Positions 16,224 through 24,833 of a stretch of DNA of 64,000 bases are shown in pieces. This DNA comes from JBCBDX01 sp039822005 (GTDB lineage Bacteria; Pseudomonadota; Alphaproteobacteria; Rhizobiales; Rhizobiaceae). Numbering within the stretch: position 1 is the stretch's first letter; each line of letters opens with the position of its first letter. The stretch lies in contig JBCBMZ010000001.1 of NCBI GenBank assembly GCA_039822005.1, forward strand, positions 496,001-560,000, read 5' to 3'. The translations under genes and the position numbers were made by a program. The notes below the pieces were generated by a model. It worked only from the letters and a program-made list of their open reading frames with translations. It was not told the DNA's origin and ran no database searches.

Positions 16224-18074
16224 TCAGTGCGGTGTTTTTTCCCAAAGAAACGGGTCTTTGAACATTTGAACAACCGCTCGCCAAGCAGCGATGGAAAAGC
16301 CGACCCAATAGGCAGGGATCAGTAAAATCCGCCAACCTACCTGTTTTCGTTGTGCGCGATTTGTGCCACACCAACAAAGCGCGGCAAATGCTGTATAGCT
16401 CAGGAGAATCGTGGACCAGTCGATCCAGGCGATGACCTTGGCAGCCAGCGACGGGTCATCACTTGTCAGCAAGCGTGAAAGCGAAATAATCGCTGACGCG
16501 AGCAGAACCGGGTGAAAGATCGCTGATACGATTGTGCCGATAAGCAATAAGAGAGTGATCAGCGCGGCTCTGCCGCCCAATTCTGAAACCAGAAGCATGG
16601 GGTGTCTGGTGTGCACAAAAGCTGTTTGCAGCCAACCTTTGAACCAGCGTGTGCGCTGACGTAGCCAAACGCCCAACGTATGCGGCGCTGGCTCCAAGGT
16701 CGGGCGTGTGATCATCTCTGTCCGGTAACCCTGCCGCCATAAGCGAAGCCCAATGTCGGCGTCCTCGGTCACATTGTAGGGATCCCAAGAGCCAACTGCA
16801 CGTACCGCATCGGTCTTGAAATGGTTAGATGTGCCACCCAAAAGCAGCGGCGCGCCAACGCGTTCCAACCAAGGCATGAGCGCGCGAAACAGCCCTGCAT
16901 ACTCCAGATGAAAAAGCGCGCTGATCGTAGAGCGTGTCGGATTTGTGGTCACCAGCGGCGCCTGCAAACAGGCGACGCAAGCATCACTGCGCTGGAATTT
17001 TTGATAGGCTTCCACCAGTTGCATCGGGTGTGGGTGGTCTTCGGCATCATAGATCGTGAGCAGTTCGCCATTGACGAATTTAAGCGCATAGCTAAGCGCT
17101 TTGGGTTTGGTGCGGGGTTCGTGAACGGGTACTGTGATGAGCTCAAAGCAGGGATCGAGATTTTGGCTTTCGATCGCGACGATCGTTTCGCGATCATCGG
17201 CCTCGCACGCCAGGATGATCTGCAGTTTACTGCGCGGCCATCGGATTGATCGTAGATTTCTGACCAGACCCGGTACGATATTTGCCTCGTCGCGCAGCGC
17301 GACGAGTACCGTATATGTTGGAAGTTGCGCCAGGGTCACCTTTTCGATTTTGGTATAGGGCTTTGGTTTGTGGGACAAAGCTGCCGCCGCCCGTAAAACG
17401 ACGCATGCAAAAAAGAAAAGGGCGACAAACGCGTGCAGAATTGTTGCCGATAGCGATGGTGCAAGGACGAGGCTCCCAGCCATGGTGGCGATGAGGATAG
17501 AAAGCGTAAAGCCGTGTGCAAAAGCCGGTCCCGCGTGCGAAGACAGGCTGGCGTGTTCGGTGCGCAGCTCGGTGCACACTTTGTCGACGACAGCCTTTTC
17601 ATACTGACGCACCAGCAAGGAGCGCATTGTTTGTGGGCAGCAAATGGCAACGCGACGTTTGAGACCAGCCCGCGAAAAGAGCGTTGCCAGTTTCGCTATA
17701 CCGTTTGTACGCGGCACGACGAGGACAACGAGCGTGCCGTCTGCCAACCGGGCAAATGTCTGGCTTGCGCGCATTGTTGGTGTCTGCAAATCAAGGACGG
17801 CAGTGACATCTTGCCTTACACAAAATCGAACGCCCAGCGCTTTGGCCAAGCTTCGGTAGTAAGCGTCATGGGTAATGGCACCAGTCGCCAAAAGTTCGGT
17901 GGCAGCGTTGGTTCCCCGCCGCTTGGCCTGCAATGAGGCCGCCCGTAGATGGCGAATGGAAAAGCCCTGGCGCAGTAAAAAGCGCACCGACCTATCAAAC
18001 TCGGTGCTTGTCTTCTTCGGGCGCGCTTCCCCCAAAAGCACGCCCTTTGCACCGACGGGTGTCAGTTCAACCAA
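16224..18074 (-). CDS. Family 2 glycosyltransferase with N-terminal MshEN-like domain
   Basis: Membrane glycosyltransferase of 616 residues, probably for a polysaccharide. Residues about 25-180 resemble the GspE/MshE N-terminal domain seen in NfrB- and bacteriophage-receptor-type transferases (LLRQGFSIRHLRAASLQAK, GAITHDAYYRSLAKALGV). Two helices (about 185-230) precede the GT-A domain with YTVLVALRDE, YDAEDHPHP, TEDADIGLRLW and the QRTRW (Q-x2-RW) motif near 474, then further membrane helices. The product is unknown. It is followed after 90 bp by the sodium channel gene. Confidence 0.85.
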   Translation of the reverse strand: MVELTPVGAKGVLLGEARPKKTSTEFDRSVRFLLRQGFSIRHLRAASLQAKRRGTNAATELLATGAITHDAYYRSLAKALGVRFCVRQDVTAVLDLQTPTMRASQTFARLADGTLVVLVVPRTNGIAKLATLFSRAGLKRRVAICCPQTMRSLLVRQYEKAVVDKVCTELRTEHASLSSHAGPAFAHGFTLSILIATMAGSLVLAPSLSATILHAFVALFFFACVVLRAAAALSHKPKPYTKIEKVTLAQLPTYTVLVALRDEANIVPGLVRNLRSIRWPRSKLQIILACEADDRETIVAIESQNLDPCFELITVPVHEPRTKPKALSYALKFVNGELLTIYDAEDHPHPMQLVEAYQKFQRSDACVACLQAPLVTTNPTRSTISALFHLEYAGLFRALMPWLERVGAPLLLGGTSNHFKTDAVRAVGSWDPYNVTEDADIGLRLWRQGYRTEMITRPTLEPAPHTLGVWLRQRTRWFKGWLQTAFVHTRHPMLLVSELGGRAALITLLLLIGTIVSAIFHPVLLASAIISLSRLLTSDDPSLAAKVIAWIDWSTILLSYTAFAALCWCGTNRAQRKQVGWRILLIPAYWVGFSIAAWRAVVQMFKDPFLWEKTPH

Positions 18075-18172
18075 TTATCTCGCCCCTTTTGCCGCCTTGC
18101 CCAAGCGGACGCAACCAGTTAGCACAGGCACAAACACCGGTGGATCGCCCAAAATTGGGGAGGCCTTGCCTC

Positions 18173-19036
18173 ATGGGAACGAGGTTATCGCTCATCAAAT
18201 ATCTGTTGTTGCTGGCTCTATTAACATTATCGGCGCCGACAAGCGCTGATGGTTTGCCTCGCTTCATTGATCCTGGTTTGGTCGCAAACAAGGCGCCGCT
18301 CGACGGGCTGGTACGCCTGCGTTTTGTAACCACGCTGGATTATCCACCGTTCAATTTCGCCGATGAAAACAAGAAACCGACGGGTTTTAATGTCGATCTC
18401 GCTCGCGCGATTTGTCAGCGCCTGGAAATAGAAAACCGCTGTGAAATACAGGCGGTCCCTTGGGATGAATTGGATGGGGCGCTTGAGGGGCGGCGCGCTG
18501 AAGCTGTTATTGCCGGTTACGATGTGACGCCGGACTTCCGTGAACGCTATGAACTGAGCCAACCCTATTTTCGTTTTCCCGCCCGTTTCGTCGCGCGGCA
18601 AACCAACGTATCGGAAGGGCAGAGCAAACCCGACCTGTCCGACCTCCTAAAATCGGTGATCCGTGTTGGCGTTTTGGACGGAAGCGCGCAGGCTGCCTAT
18701 CTGGCAGCGCATTTCCCGGAGGCCAATGTTGTCCGTTTTCCCGACACCGCGCCGCTCTATAACGCGCTGACAAGCGGCGAAGTCGAGTACTTGTTTGGCG
18801 ATGGCATTTCATTCAGCTTCTGGTTGGCGTCTGAGGCGTCCGATGATTGCTGTAATTTTGTGGCTGAGCCGATTTTGGATCCGCGGTTTTTTGGCCGTGG
18901 AATGGTGGTGGCAGTGCGTACCGGCGAGAATACGCTGCGTGAAGCCATCGACGCCGCGCTCAAGGAGTTGGAAAATGACGGGGAAACCGAGGCGCTTTTT
19001 GTCCGATATTTTCCGATCAACCCGTTTGCCCATTGA
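18173..19036 (+). CDS. Amino-acid-type ABC transporter substrate-binding protein (SBP family 3)
   Basis: Exported periplasmic binding protein, 287 residues. The ATG at 18173 follows GGGGAGG by 10 nt and gives a clean signal peptide (LSLIKYLLLLALLTLSAPTSA), so longer upstream readings are rejected. The family-3 fold is shown by LRFVTTLDYPPFNFADENKKPTGFNVDLARAI, VPWDELDGALEGRRAEAVIAG and VRTGENTLREAIDAAL. No permease or ATPase genes are adjacent, so it may serve a distant transporter or be a sensor-like orphan. Confidence 0.85.
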   Translation: MGTRLSLIKYLLLLALLTLSAPTSADGLPRFIDPGLVANKAPLDGLVRLRFVTTLDYPPFNFADENKKPTGFNVDLARAICQRLEIENRCEIQAVPWDELDGALEGRRAEAVIAGYDVTPDFRERYELSQPYFRFPARFVARQTNVSEGQSKPDLSDLLKSVIRVGVLDGSAQAAYLAAHFPEANVVRFPDTAPLYNALTSGEVEYLFGDGISFSFWLASEASDDCCNFVAEPILDPRFFGRGMVVAVRTGENTLREAIDAALKELENDGETEALFVRYFPINPFAH

Positions 19037-19837
19037 TCATTTGGCGCGAAAAGGAAGTGCCAATGTCCAAATAAGGTTCGAGGTTTTGGGCCCGCGCAAA
19101 TCATCCAACCCAATGGTCATCTTTTCGTGGCCCGCTGCGGGCTGATCGACATAGGTTGAAAACAGGCGATCCCAGAACGAAAAATTGAACCCGTAGTTGC
19201 TATCGGTTTCCCGTTGAACCGCAGAGTGGTGCACGCGATGCATGTCGGGTGTTACGACGAACCAACGAAGCACGCGATCGATGGGGCGCGGGATTTTCGC
19301 ATTGGCGTGATTGAACATAGCCATGCCGTTCAAAACGATTTCGAAGATCAAAACCGCAACTGGCGGGGCGCCCAGAGCAATTATGATGGCCGCCTTCCAC
19401 AACATCGACAGCACAATCTCCAATGGGTGAAATCTGAGCGCTGTCGTGATATCAAATCCCTGATCGGCGTGGTGCATGCGGTGGATGCGCCAAAGAAGGG
19501 GCCATTTGTGACTGAGGAGATGCTCAAGCCAAACGGCAAGGTCCAGCACAACAAAAGCTATCACCCCGGCCATGAGGCCTGGAACACCATAGACATTAAA
19601 GAGGCCCCAGCCCTGACTTTGCGCATAAAGCGCAGTGCCCACGGCCGCCGCTGGGAAAATGACGCGCAAGCAAACAGACGAAATCACCACCATGGAAAGA
19701 TTTGTAAACCAACGTTTTGATTTCAGGGCCCCTTGCATCTCCGCACGTTCCAAACGCGGCGACCAAAGTTCATAGGCGGCCATGGCAGCAAAAATAGAGA
19801 CAAAGGCCATCAGGCGGATTGTGGGCTCATTTTCCAT
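19037..19837 (-). CDS. Sterol desaturase / fatty acid hydroxylase superfamily protein
   Basis: Di-iron membrane oxygenase family, 266 residues. The three histidine clusters are present: HLLSHKWPLLWRIHRMHH, FNHANAKIP and DMHRVHHS, between several hydrophobic helices. The substrate is unknown; bacterial members act on fatty acids, hopanoids or carotenoids. The ATG at 19837 has AGGAG 7 nt upstream and is preferred to the GTG at 19858. It converges directly on the binding-protein gene with abutting stops. Confidence 0.88.
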   Translation of the reverse strand: MENEPTIRLMAFVSIFAAMAAYELWSPRLERAEMQGALKSKRWFTNLSMVVISSVCLRVIFPAAAVGTALYAQSQGWGLFNVYGVPGLMAGVIAFVVLDLAVWLEHLLSHKWPLLWRIHRMHHADQGFDITTALRFHPLEIVLSMLWKAAIIIALGAPPVAVLIFEIVLNGMAMFNHANAKIPRPIDRVLRWFVVTPDMHRVHHSAVQRETDSNYGFNFSFWDRLFSTYVDQPAAGHEKMTIGLDDLRGPKTSNLIWTLALPFRAK

Positions 19838-19911
19838 CGCGAAACTCCTGATCCTCACATGGAATTTTGCTGAATGACAGACAAGTCACAAGCCGGTGAG
19901 TGCCAAGGGCG

Positions 19912-20334
19912 TCAATTGGGCGCGGAACCCAGCCGAAAACGTACTTTGGCAGAGCGCTCGATCGCGGCGACCACCAATTTGTCAAGATCAAGCTTGTCCC
20001 GCAGCATCTCCAGGAGACGTAATTCTTCCTGCCGGGCACGCAGGTCCGCAGCCGCAACTTCAACCGCCACCGCGTATGCTGTTTCGTGCAGTCTTTCGGG
20101 AAGCACTTCGCGCACCAAAGTCAGGATATTGTCGATGCCATCCTCATCTTCCAACAACAAGCCGCAGGCGTTGGCATGAGCGATGAGTTGATCGCGACTG
20201 AGGCCTTCGAAAACCGGGAGCGTATCACAAATAGCAGCCACCCTCGCCAACTCACTTTCACCAAGCTGACCATCAGCGGCCGCCATGGTAACCATCAGAT
20301 AGGTAAGTGCCCCTGCTTCATTGAGCTCGTTCAT
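19912..20334 (-). CDS. TerB family tellurite-resistance-like protein
   Basis: Small acidic helical protein (140 residues) of the TerB/DjlA metal-binding fold, with MVTMAAADGQLGESELARVAAI and an acidic EDEDG segment. TerB proteins occur in tellurite and stress operons, but isolated copies like this one are common and of unknown role. The start at 20334 has AGGAG 7 nt upstream; earlier GTG/ATG codons (20385, 20361) add an unconserved stretch. It diverges from lysK. Confidence 0.8.
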   Translation of the reverse strand: MNELNEAGALTYLMVTMAAADGQLGESELARVAAICDTLPVFEGLSRDQLIAHANACGLLLEDEDGIDNILTLVREVLPERLHETAYAVAVEVAAADLRARQEELRLLEMLRDKLDLDKLVVAAIERSAKVRFRLGSAPN

Positions 20335-20467
20335 TATTTCACTCCTAGCCTGCGCGGACATATGGATGTGTTTAGCACAGTGCAAGGACTAAGGTAGGCT
20401 TGGCACTTCCCAACGGGCGCTGCTTGCGCTACCACCCGCCGCAATTTCCAGACCTTGGATCAATAAA

Positions 20468-22129
20468 ATGCCCAAAGCGTTCACCGCGCCAACCGTAAAT
20501 CATGACCTCGTAGAAGCCGGCAAGAAGTCAAAGGCCTGGCCGTTCGAAGAGGCACGAAAGATCGTGAAGCGCTATGAGAAAACCGGCTTTCCGCAAGAGG
20601 TGATTTTCGAAACCGGCTACGGTCCCTCCGGCCTTCCCCACCTCGGCACCTTTGGCGAAGTCGTACGCACGACCATGGTGCGTCAGGCTTTCCATGTGCT
20701 GACCAGCAATGAAGTCGCAACAAAGCTCATATGCTTTTCCGACGATATGGACGGTATGCGCAAAGTGCCCGAAAACGTGCCTGACCGCACCGCGCTCGAA
20801 CCCTATCTACAGATGCCGTTGACCATCGTGCCCAACCCTTTTGGCGGGGAAGAGGCAAGTTTCGGCCAACACAACAACGCCATGCTGCGCCGTTTTCTGG
20901 ACGCGTTTGGGTTCAACTATGAATTTGCCAGCGCAACTGAGTATTACAAATCAGGCCGCTTTGATGTGCTCCTGAAATTGGCATGCGAAAAATATGATGA
21001 CATCATGGCCGTCATGCTTCCGACCCTCGGTGAAGAGCGTCAAGCGACTTACAGTCCTTTCTTGCCAATTTCTCCCAAATCCGGTCGTGTTCTGTATGTC
21101 CCCATGAAAAATGTCGACGCGACCAAACACGAAATCACATTTGATGATGAAGACGGTGCCGAGACAACCATCCCGGTGACGGGTGGCTTGGTAAAACTGC
21201 AGTGGAAGCCCGATTTCGGGATGCGTTTTGCTGCGCTTGGCGTTGATTTTGAAATGTTTGGTAAGGATCATCAGGCCAATGCGCCGATCTATGACCGCAT
21301 TTGCCGCGTGCTCGGGGGGCGGGCGCCGGAGCACTATGTCTACGAATTGTTTCTCGATCAAAATGGCGAAAAAATTTCAAAGTCCAAAGGCAACGGCCTG
21401 TCCATCGATGAATGGCTGGCCTATGCACCCACCGAAAGCCTGGCGCTTTACATGTTCCAGAAACCGCGAACCGCAAAGCGCCTTTCCTTCGACGTGATTC
21501 CCAAAGCGGTCGATGAATATTATGCCCACTGCGCTGCTTTCGCCAGGCAGGACATGGCAGGTCAGTTGAACAATCCGGCTTGGCACATTCACAATGGCAA
21601 TCCGCCGACAGAGCCCCTTCCGGTTTCCTACGCGATGCTACTCAATCTGGTGAGCGCTTCCAATGCGGAAAACAAGGATGTGCTTTGGGGTTTCATTTCC
21701 CGCTATGCACCCGACGTAACGCCTCAAACCCATCCGCATATCGACGCGCTTGCCGGGTATGCACTGCGCTATTTTGAAGATTTCGTGCTGCCGCACAAAA
21801 AGTTTGCCGCACCAGATGAAACCGAACTTGCAGCGCTTGCGCAGTTGGATGGCAAACTCGCAGCGCTTCCAGTTCATGAGCATACCGATGGAGCGGCCAT
21901 ACAAAATGCAGTACTGGCGGCAGCGAAGTCTTTTGACCGTTATCTGGACCCCAACAAAAAAGGGCCAGACGGTAATCCTACCGTCAAAAGTGACTGGTTT
22001 AATGCACTTTACCGCATTTTGTTGGGCCAGGAGCGTGGGCCGCGCCTGGGCTCGTTCATTGCGCTCTATGGTGTAGAGGAGATGCGCGCCCTGATCAAAA
22101 AGGCAATCAACGGCGAACTGGCAAACTAA
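20468..22129 (+). CDS. lysK: Class I lysyl-tRNA synthetase
   Basis: Charges tRNA-Lys. This is the archaeal-type class I enzyme, also the normal one in many Alphaproteobacteria. 553 residues with the HIGH-like GPSGLPHLGT (about 55-62) and KMSKS-like KISKSKGNG (about 302). Zinc-finger segments are not evident. The C-terminal helical anticodon domain ends EMRALIKKAI. Divergent from terB and convergent on the S24 repressor gene. Confidence 0.96.
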   Translation: MPKAFTAPTVNHDLVEAGKKSKAWPFEEARKIVKRYEKTGFPQEVIFETGYGPSGLPHLGTFGEVVRTTMVRQAFHVLTSNEVATKLICFSDDMDGMRKVPENVPDRTALEPYLQMPLTIVPNPFGGEEASFGQHNNAMLRRFLDAFGFNYEFASATEYYKSGRFDVLLKLACEKYDDIMAVMLPTLGEERQATYSPFLPISPKSGRVLYVPMKNVDATKHEITFDDEDGAETTIPVTGGLVKLQWKPDFGMRFAALGVDFEMFGKDHQANAPIYDRICRVLGGRAPEHYVYELFLDQNGEKISKSKGNGLSIDEWLAYAPTESLALYMFQKPRTAKRLSFDVIPKAVDEYYAHCAAFARQDMAGQLNNPAWHIHNGNPPTEPLPVSYAMLLNLVSASNAENKDVLWGFISRYAPDVTPQTHPHIDALAGYALRYFEDFVLPHKKFAAPDETELAALAQLDGKLAALPVHEHTDGAAIQNAVLAAAKSFDRYLDPNKKGPDGNPTVKSDWFNALYRILLGQERGPRLGSFIALYGVEEMRALIKKAINGELAN

Positions 22130-22140
22130 CGCTGTCTGCG

Positions 22141-22809
22141 CTACTGGCTCGCCCACAGTATGCGGGCCATCCAAGCCACGTCAACCAGCGGTAGATGCCG
22201 GTCTTCATGGTCAGGGTTAACCGATTGCAAATCAATTGAAAGAGCCGTTTGGCGCTTGAGCACCTTGGCCATGACCTCGCCGGATTGGGTTCTGACCACC
22301 ACACGGTCGCCCCGTCGCACCGAGGCGCTTGGCGACACGATGATGACGTCGCCGTCGCGGTAAAGCGGTAGCATGCTGTCGCCGCTTATCTCCAGTGCAT
22401 AGACGCCGCCTTCAGGTTCCGGTCCCGGGAATGGAACCAGTTCCCAACCGTCTCCCGCCGGATATCCGGCATCATCAAAGAAACCACCTGTTCCGGCCTG
22501 CGCCATACCCAGAAGCGGAATACCTTTAATACTAATATCCGGAACGATGGCAGCAAATCCGTCTTGGATCGAGGAGATGGGCTCGTCGATCATGGCCATA
22601 AACTCGCTCACAGATACGCCGGTGGCTTCGATGACTTTTGAAAGTGACTCCGTCGACGGCCATCGTTCCCGACCGTCAACCGCTATTCTTTTTGATTTAT
22701 TGAACGTCGTCGAATCCAGCCCAGCCTTTCGGGCAAGGCCCGAAGGGGTCAGATCATGGGCTTGTGCGAGCCGGTCTATGGCTTGCCAGACGCGTTCATG
22801 TGAAAGCAT
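22141..22809 (-). CDS. HTH regulator with S24 (LexA-like) peptidase domain
   Basis: CI/LexA-type repressor of 222 residues: an N-terminal HTH (SGLARKAGLDSTTFNKSKR) and a C-terminal S24 domain with the Ser/Lys dyad (GDSMLPLYRDGD and VMAKVLKR). The linker contains GMAQAGTGG, and an Ala-Gly-type cleavage site there is plausible, as in self-cleaving repressors. It could respond to DNA damage or act as a stable XRE regulator. No phage genes surround it. The start at 22809 is preferred because an AGAGG-N8-CCTCT palindrome lies just upstream; an ATG at 22851 is also in frame. Confidence 0.82.
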   Translation of the reverse strand: MLSHERVWQAIDRLAQAHDLTPSGLARKAGLDSTTFNKSKRIAVDGRERWPSTESLSKVIEATGVSVSEFMAMIDEPISSIQDGFAAIVPDISIKGIPLLGMAQAGTGGFFDDAGYPAGDGWELVPFPGPEPEGGVYALEISGDSMLPLYRDGDVIIVSPSASVRRGDRVVVRTQSGEVMAKVLKRQTALSIDLQSVNPDHEDRHLPLVDVAWMARILWASQ

Positions 22810-22818
22810 GAGGTACCA

Positions 22819-22836
22819 AGAGGAATAAATACCTCT
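22819..22836. promoter_or_regulatory. Operator-like palindrome in front of the S24 regulator
   Basis: AGAGG and CCTCT arms separated by 8 AT-rich bases lie 10 bp before the preferred start. The position suits autorepression by the S24 protein, but no second copy was seen and binding is inferred. Confidence 0.35.
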
Positions 22837-22869
22837 ATCGGTTACCCGCATTAGTTGCTATGGTCAACT

Positions 22870-23493
22870 CTACTTTGACGGGATAATTGCTGTACGCCCG
22901 GTTGTAATCATATCATCCACAAGTTCGATCCGGTCTTGGCCCCAAAAAACCTCGCCACTAACCACATAGGCGGGCGCACCGGTTACGTCGGCTTCGATGG
23001 CGTCCTGTGTGTTGCGTAATCGTATTTGCGCGCAAACATCTGAATTTGCCATCTCAAGAATGTCATCGGCATCAAAACCGTGCCGCGTGAGGATCGAGGC
23101 GACGACTGTTTGGTCGGCGACATCAAGGTCTTCCACCCATACCGCGCGGAACAGGTCGCCCATAACCGCCAGTGCGTTCTCACCTTTCGAAACGAGCGCA
23201 GCGACGCTCAAATCTGCAAGGGTTGGGTTTGTGGGAAAATGCGCCGGTTGAAGATTGATCGGAAGACCGCGCCATTTCCCGACACGTTCCATCTCAACGA
23301 GCCGGTAGCGTTGGCGCACCGGTGAACGTTGCCCGAGCGGTACGCTGCCTGACTGCTGCCAAACCGCACCAAGATCAATGGGTTTGGGTTGTAGCGTAAC
23401 GCCTTGTTTTTTTGCCACCGCTACAATGGCGTCGTGGCCAAGATAGGCAAAAGGGGAAATACTGATGAAGTAATAGTCGATGTGCTTGTGCAT
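22870..23493 (-). CDS. 2-hydroxychromene-2-carboxylate isomerase family (DsbA-fold) protein
   Basis: 207 residues of the kappa-class GST/DsbA thioredoxin fold. The catalytic position carries Ser in ISPFAYLG, as in glutathione-dependent HCCA isomerases of aromatic degradation. The C-terminal VTGAPAYVVSGEVFWGQDRIELV is the usual cis-Pro block (GAPAY). No naphthalene-pathway genes are nearby, so a general glutathione-linked role is as likely. It is 60 bp upstream of the S24 regulator gene on the same strand. Confidence 0.85.
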   Translation of the reverse strand: MHKHIDYYFISISPFAYLGHDAIVAVAKKQGVTLQPKPIDLGAVWQQSGSVPLGQRSPVRQRYRLVEMERVGKWRGLPINLQPAHFPTNPTLADLSVAALVSKGENALAVMGDLFRAVWVEDLDVADQTVVASILTRHGFDADDILEMANSDVCAQIRLRNTQDAIEADVTGAPAYVVSGEVFWGQDRIELVDDMITTGRTAIIPSK

Positions 23494-23650
23494 GGCCCGT
23501 TCCCTCAGGTTCCAGGAACGACCCTATACACAAATGCGATGCCAAAGGAACGGAACTGCGAAGTCTCGTTCGGGCTGCCGTGCCGCCTGCAAAAAGCGCT
23601 GGCGGCTTAACAGGCAAAATCCTTGGTTTTACACCAAATCCAGCGAGATA

Positions 23651-23860
23651 TCAGGAGGCGACGAGGTTGCCGGCAGCGGTCTTGCCGGTGCGCTTGTCGG
23701 TCACCAGTTCGTAGGTGATGGATTGGCCTTCAGTAAGGGTTTCCATACCGGAGCGCTGAACTGCGGAAATGTGGACGAAAACATCATTTCCACCCTCAGC
23801 CGGCTGGATAAAACCGTAGCCCTTCGTCGTGTTGAACCATTTTACGGTGCCGCTAGCCAT
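23651..23860 (-). CDS. Cold-shock-domain protein (CspA family)
   Basis: 69-residue OB-fold RNA chaperone with RNP1 KGYGFIQP and RNP2 VFVHIS. The ATG at 23860 gives the standard MASGTVKWFN start and has AAAGGAC about 8 nt upstream; an in-frame extension to 23908 is leader. The long AT-rich region upstream is compatible with a structured cold-shock leader, though none was folded. Confidence 0.95.
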   Translation of the reverse strand: MASGTVKWFNTTKGYGFIQPAEGGNDVFVHISAVQRSGMETLTEGQSITYELVTDKRTGKTAAGNLVAS

Positions 23861-24329
23861 ATATATTGTCCTTTCAAGACTGTTGGTAGTGCGAGGCGAA
23901 CGTTGCATCGAAGTCTTGGAAAGTCCGTAGTCCGCGCCACCGATGAGCGCTTTAGTCTATGATACTTGGCCGTAACCATCGATGTGCAAAAGTTTCCATA
24001 AAATCGTTGCAAAAATAAGACATGCTACGCCGTCGTGCTGCCACATATGCTGTAGTCTCACGGCATGACGGGAGAAAATACGCGCTGAAAAATAAGTTGA
24101 ACGGATCGGCTGTGGTCGGGTTGCATGCAAACGTCTGTGACGCCGGTTGCCGGGAATATTTTGAGTGTGTGGTGCGTAACTTGGGTTAGCGCCACATGAC
24201 CCGGAGATGGATTTGCCGCAGACAACACACCACCAGCATTCCGTTTGGGTTGATTGCGCACGGCCAACCGTTCGCGTATCCATAGCGGCAACAACTGAAA
24301 AAGCTGACGATAGCAAGTGTGGGGGCACG
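23861..24329. other. Divergent intergenic region between csp and ECF sigma genes
   Basis: About 470 bp with no convincing gene. It should contain the csp leader and promoter on the minus side and the sigma operon promoter on the plus side. An in-frame ATG at 24207 could extend the sigma factor by 41 residues, but these are not sigma-like. Confidence 0.5.
24153..24180 (+). promoter_or_regulatory. Possible ECF-type promoter of the sigma/anti-sigma pair
   Basis: GGAAT, 17 bp, then CGTAAC resembles the GGAAC-N16/17-CGTT pattern of many ECF promoters and sits 150 bp before the sigma gene. Autoregulation is common for ECF factors; the match is partial and was not tested. Confidence 0.3.
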
Positions 24330-24833
24330 GTGTCTGCGGACCTCAAAAAAGACCTGATCGTGCTTTTGCCAAGGCTTCGTCGATTTGCTCGCAGCCTGAC
24401 GAAGTCCGCCCATGATGCTGATGATCTGGTTCAGGATGCATGCCTGAAGGCATTGAACAGCAGTGGCAGCTGGGATCGATCGCAACCACTCGATCGTTGG
24501 GTGTCTCGCATTATGCGCAACCATTGGATCAGCGAAATCAGAAAGCGTCAGGTTCGAATAGGGCAGGGGCAGGTTCCGGCGGATGAGACAAGTGAGTTGG
24601 TTCACCGCGAGACGGCAGAAGACACATTGCGCGGCACCCAGTTGCGCAACAAAATCGACCAGTTGCCCGGTGATTTGTCCGTTTTGCTCCTTGCCGTATC
24701 GGTGGAGGGGTACACATACGCAGAGGCGGCCGAAACCTTTGAGATTCCGCTTGGTACAGTCATGAGTCGCATTCACCGGGCGCGCAAATTGCTGGCAGCG
24801 CAATTGGAACAGCAATCTGGAGCAGCCCAATGA
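24330..24833 (+). CDS. ECF RNA polymerase sigma factor
   Basis: 167 residues with sigma region 2 (PRLRRFARSLTKSAHDADDLVQDACLKAL, RWVSRIMRNHWISEIRKR) and region 4 (QLPGDLSVLLLAVSVEGYTYAEAAETFEIPLGTVMSRIHRARKLL). The GTG at 24330 with GGGGG 5 nt upstream gives the usual short N-terminus. Its stop overlaps the anti-sigma start by 4 bp, so the two are co-translated. Confidence 0.9.
   Translation: MSADLKKDLIVLLPRLRRFARSLTKSAHDADDLVQDACLKALNSSGSWDRSQPLDRWVSRIMRNHWISEIRKRQVRIGQGQVPADETSELVHRETAEDTLRGTQLRNKIDQLPGDLSVLLLAVSVEGYTYAEAAETFEIPLGTVMSRIHRARKLLAAQLEQQSGAAQ

Noticed and set aside
17933..18172. 80-residue N-terminal extension of the substrate-binding protein
   Set aside because: The ribosome site and signal peptide start at 18173. 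The extension is low complexity and crosses the divergent glycosyltransferase start.
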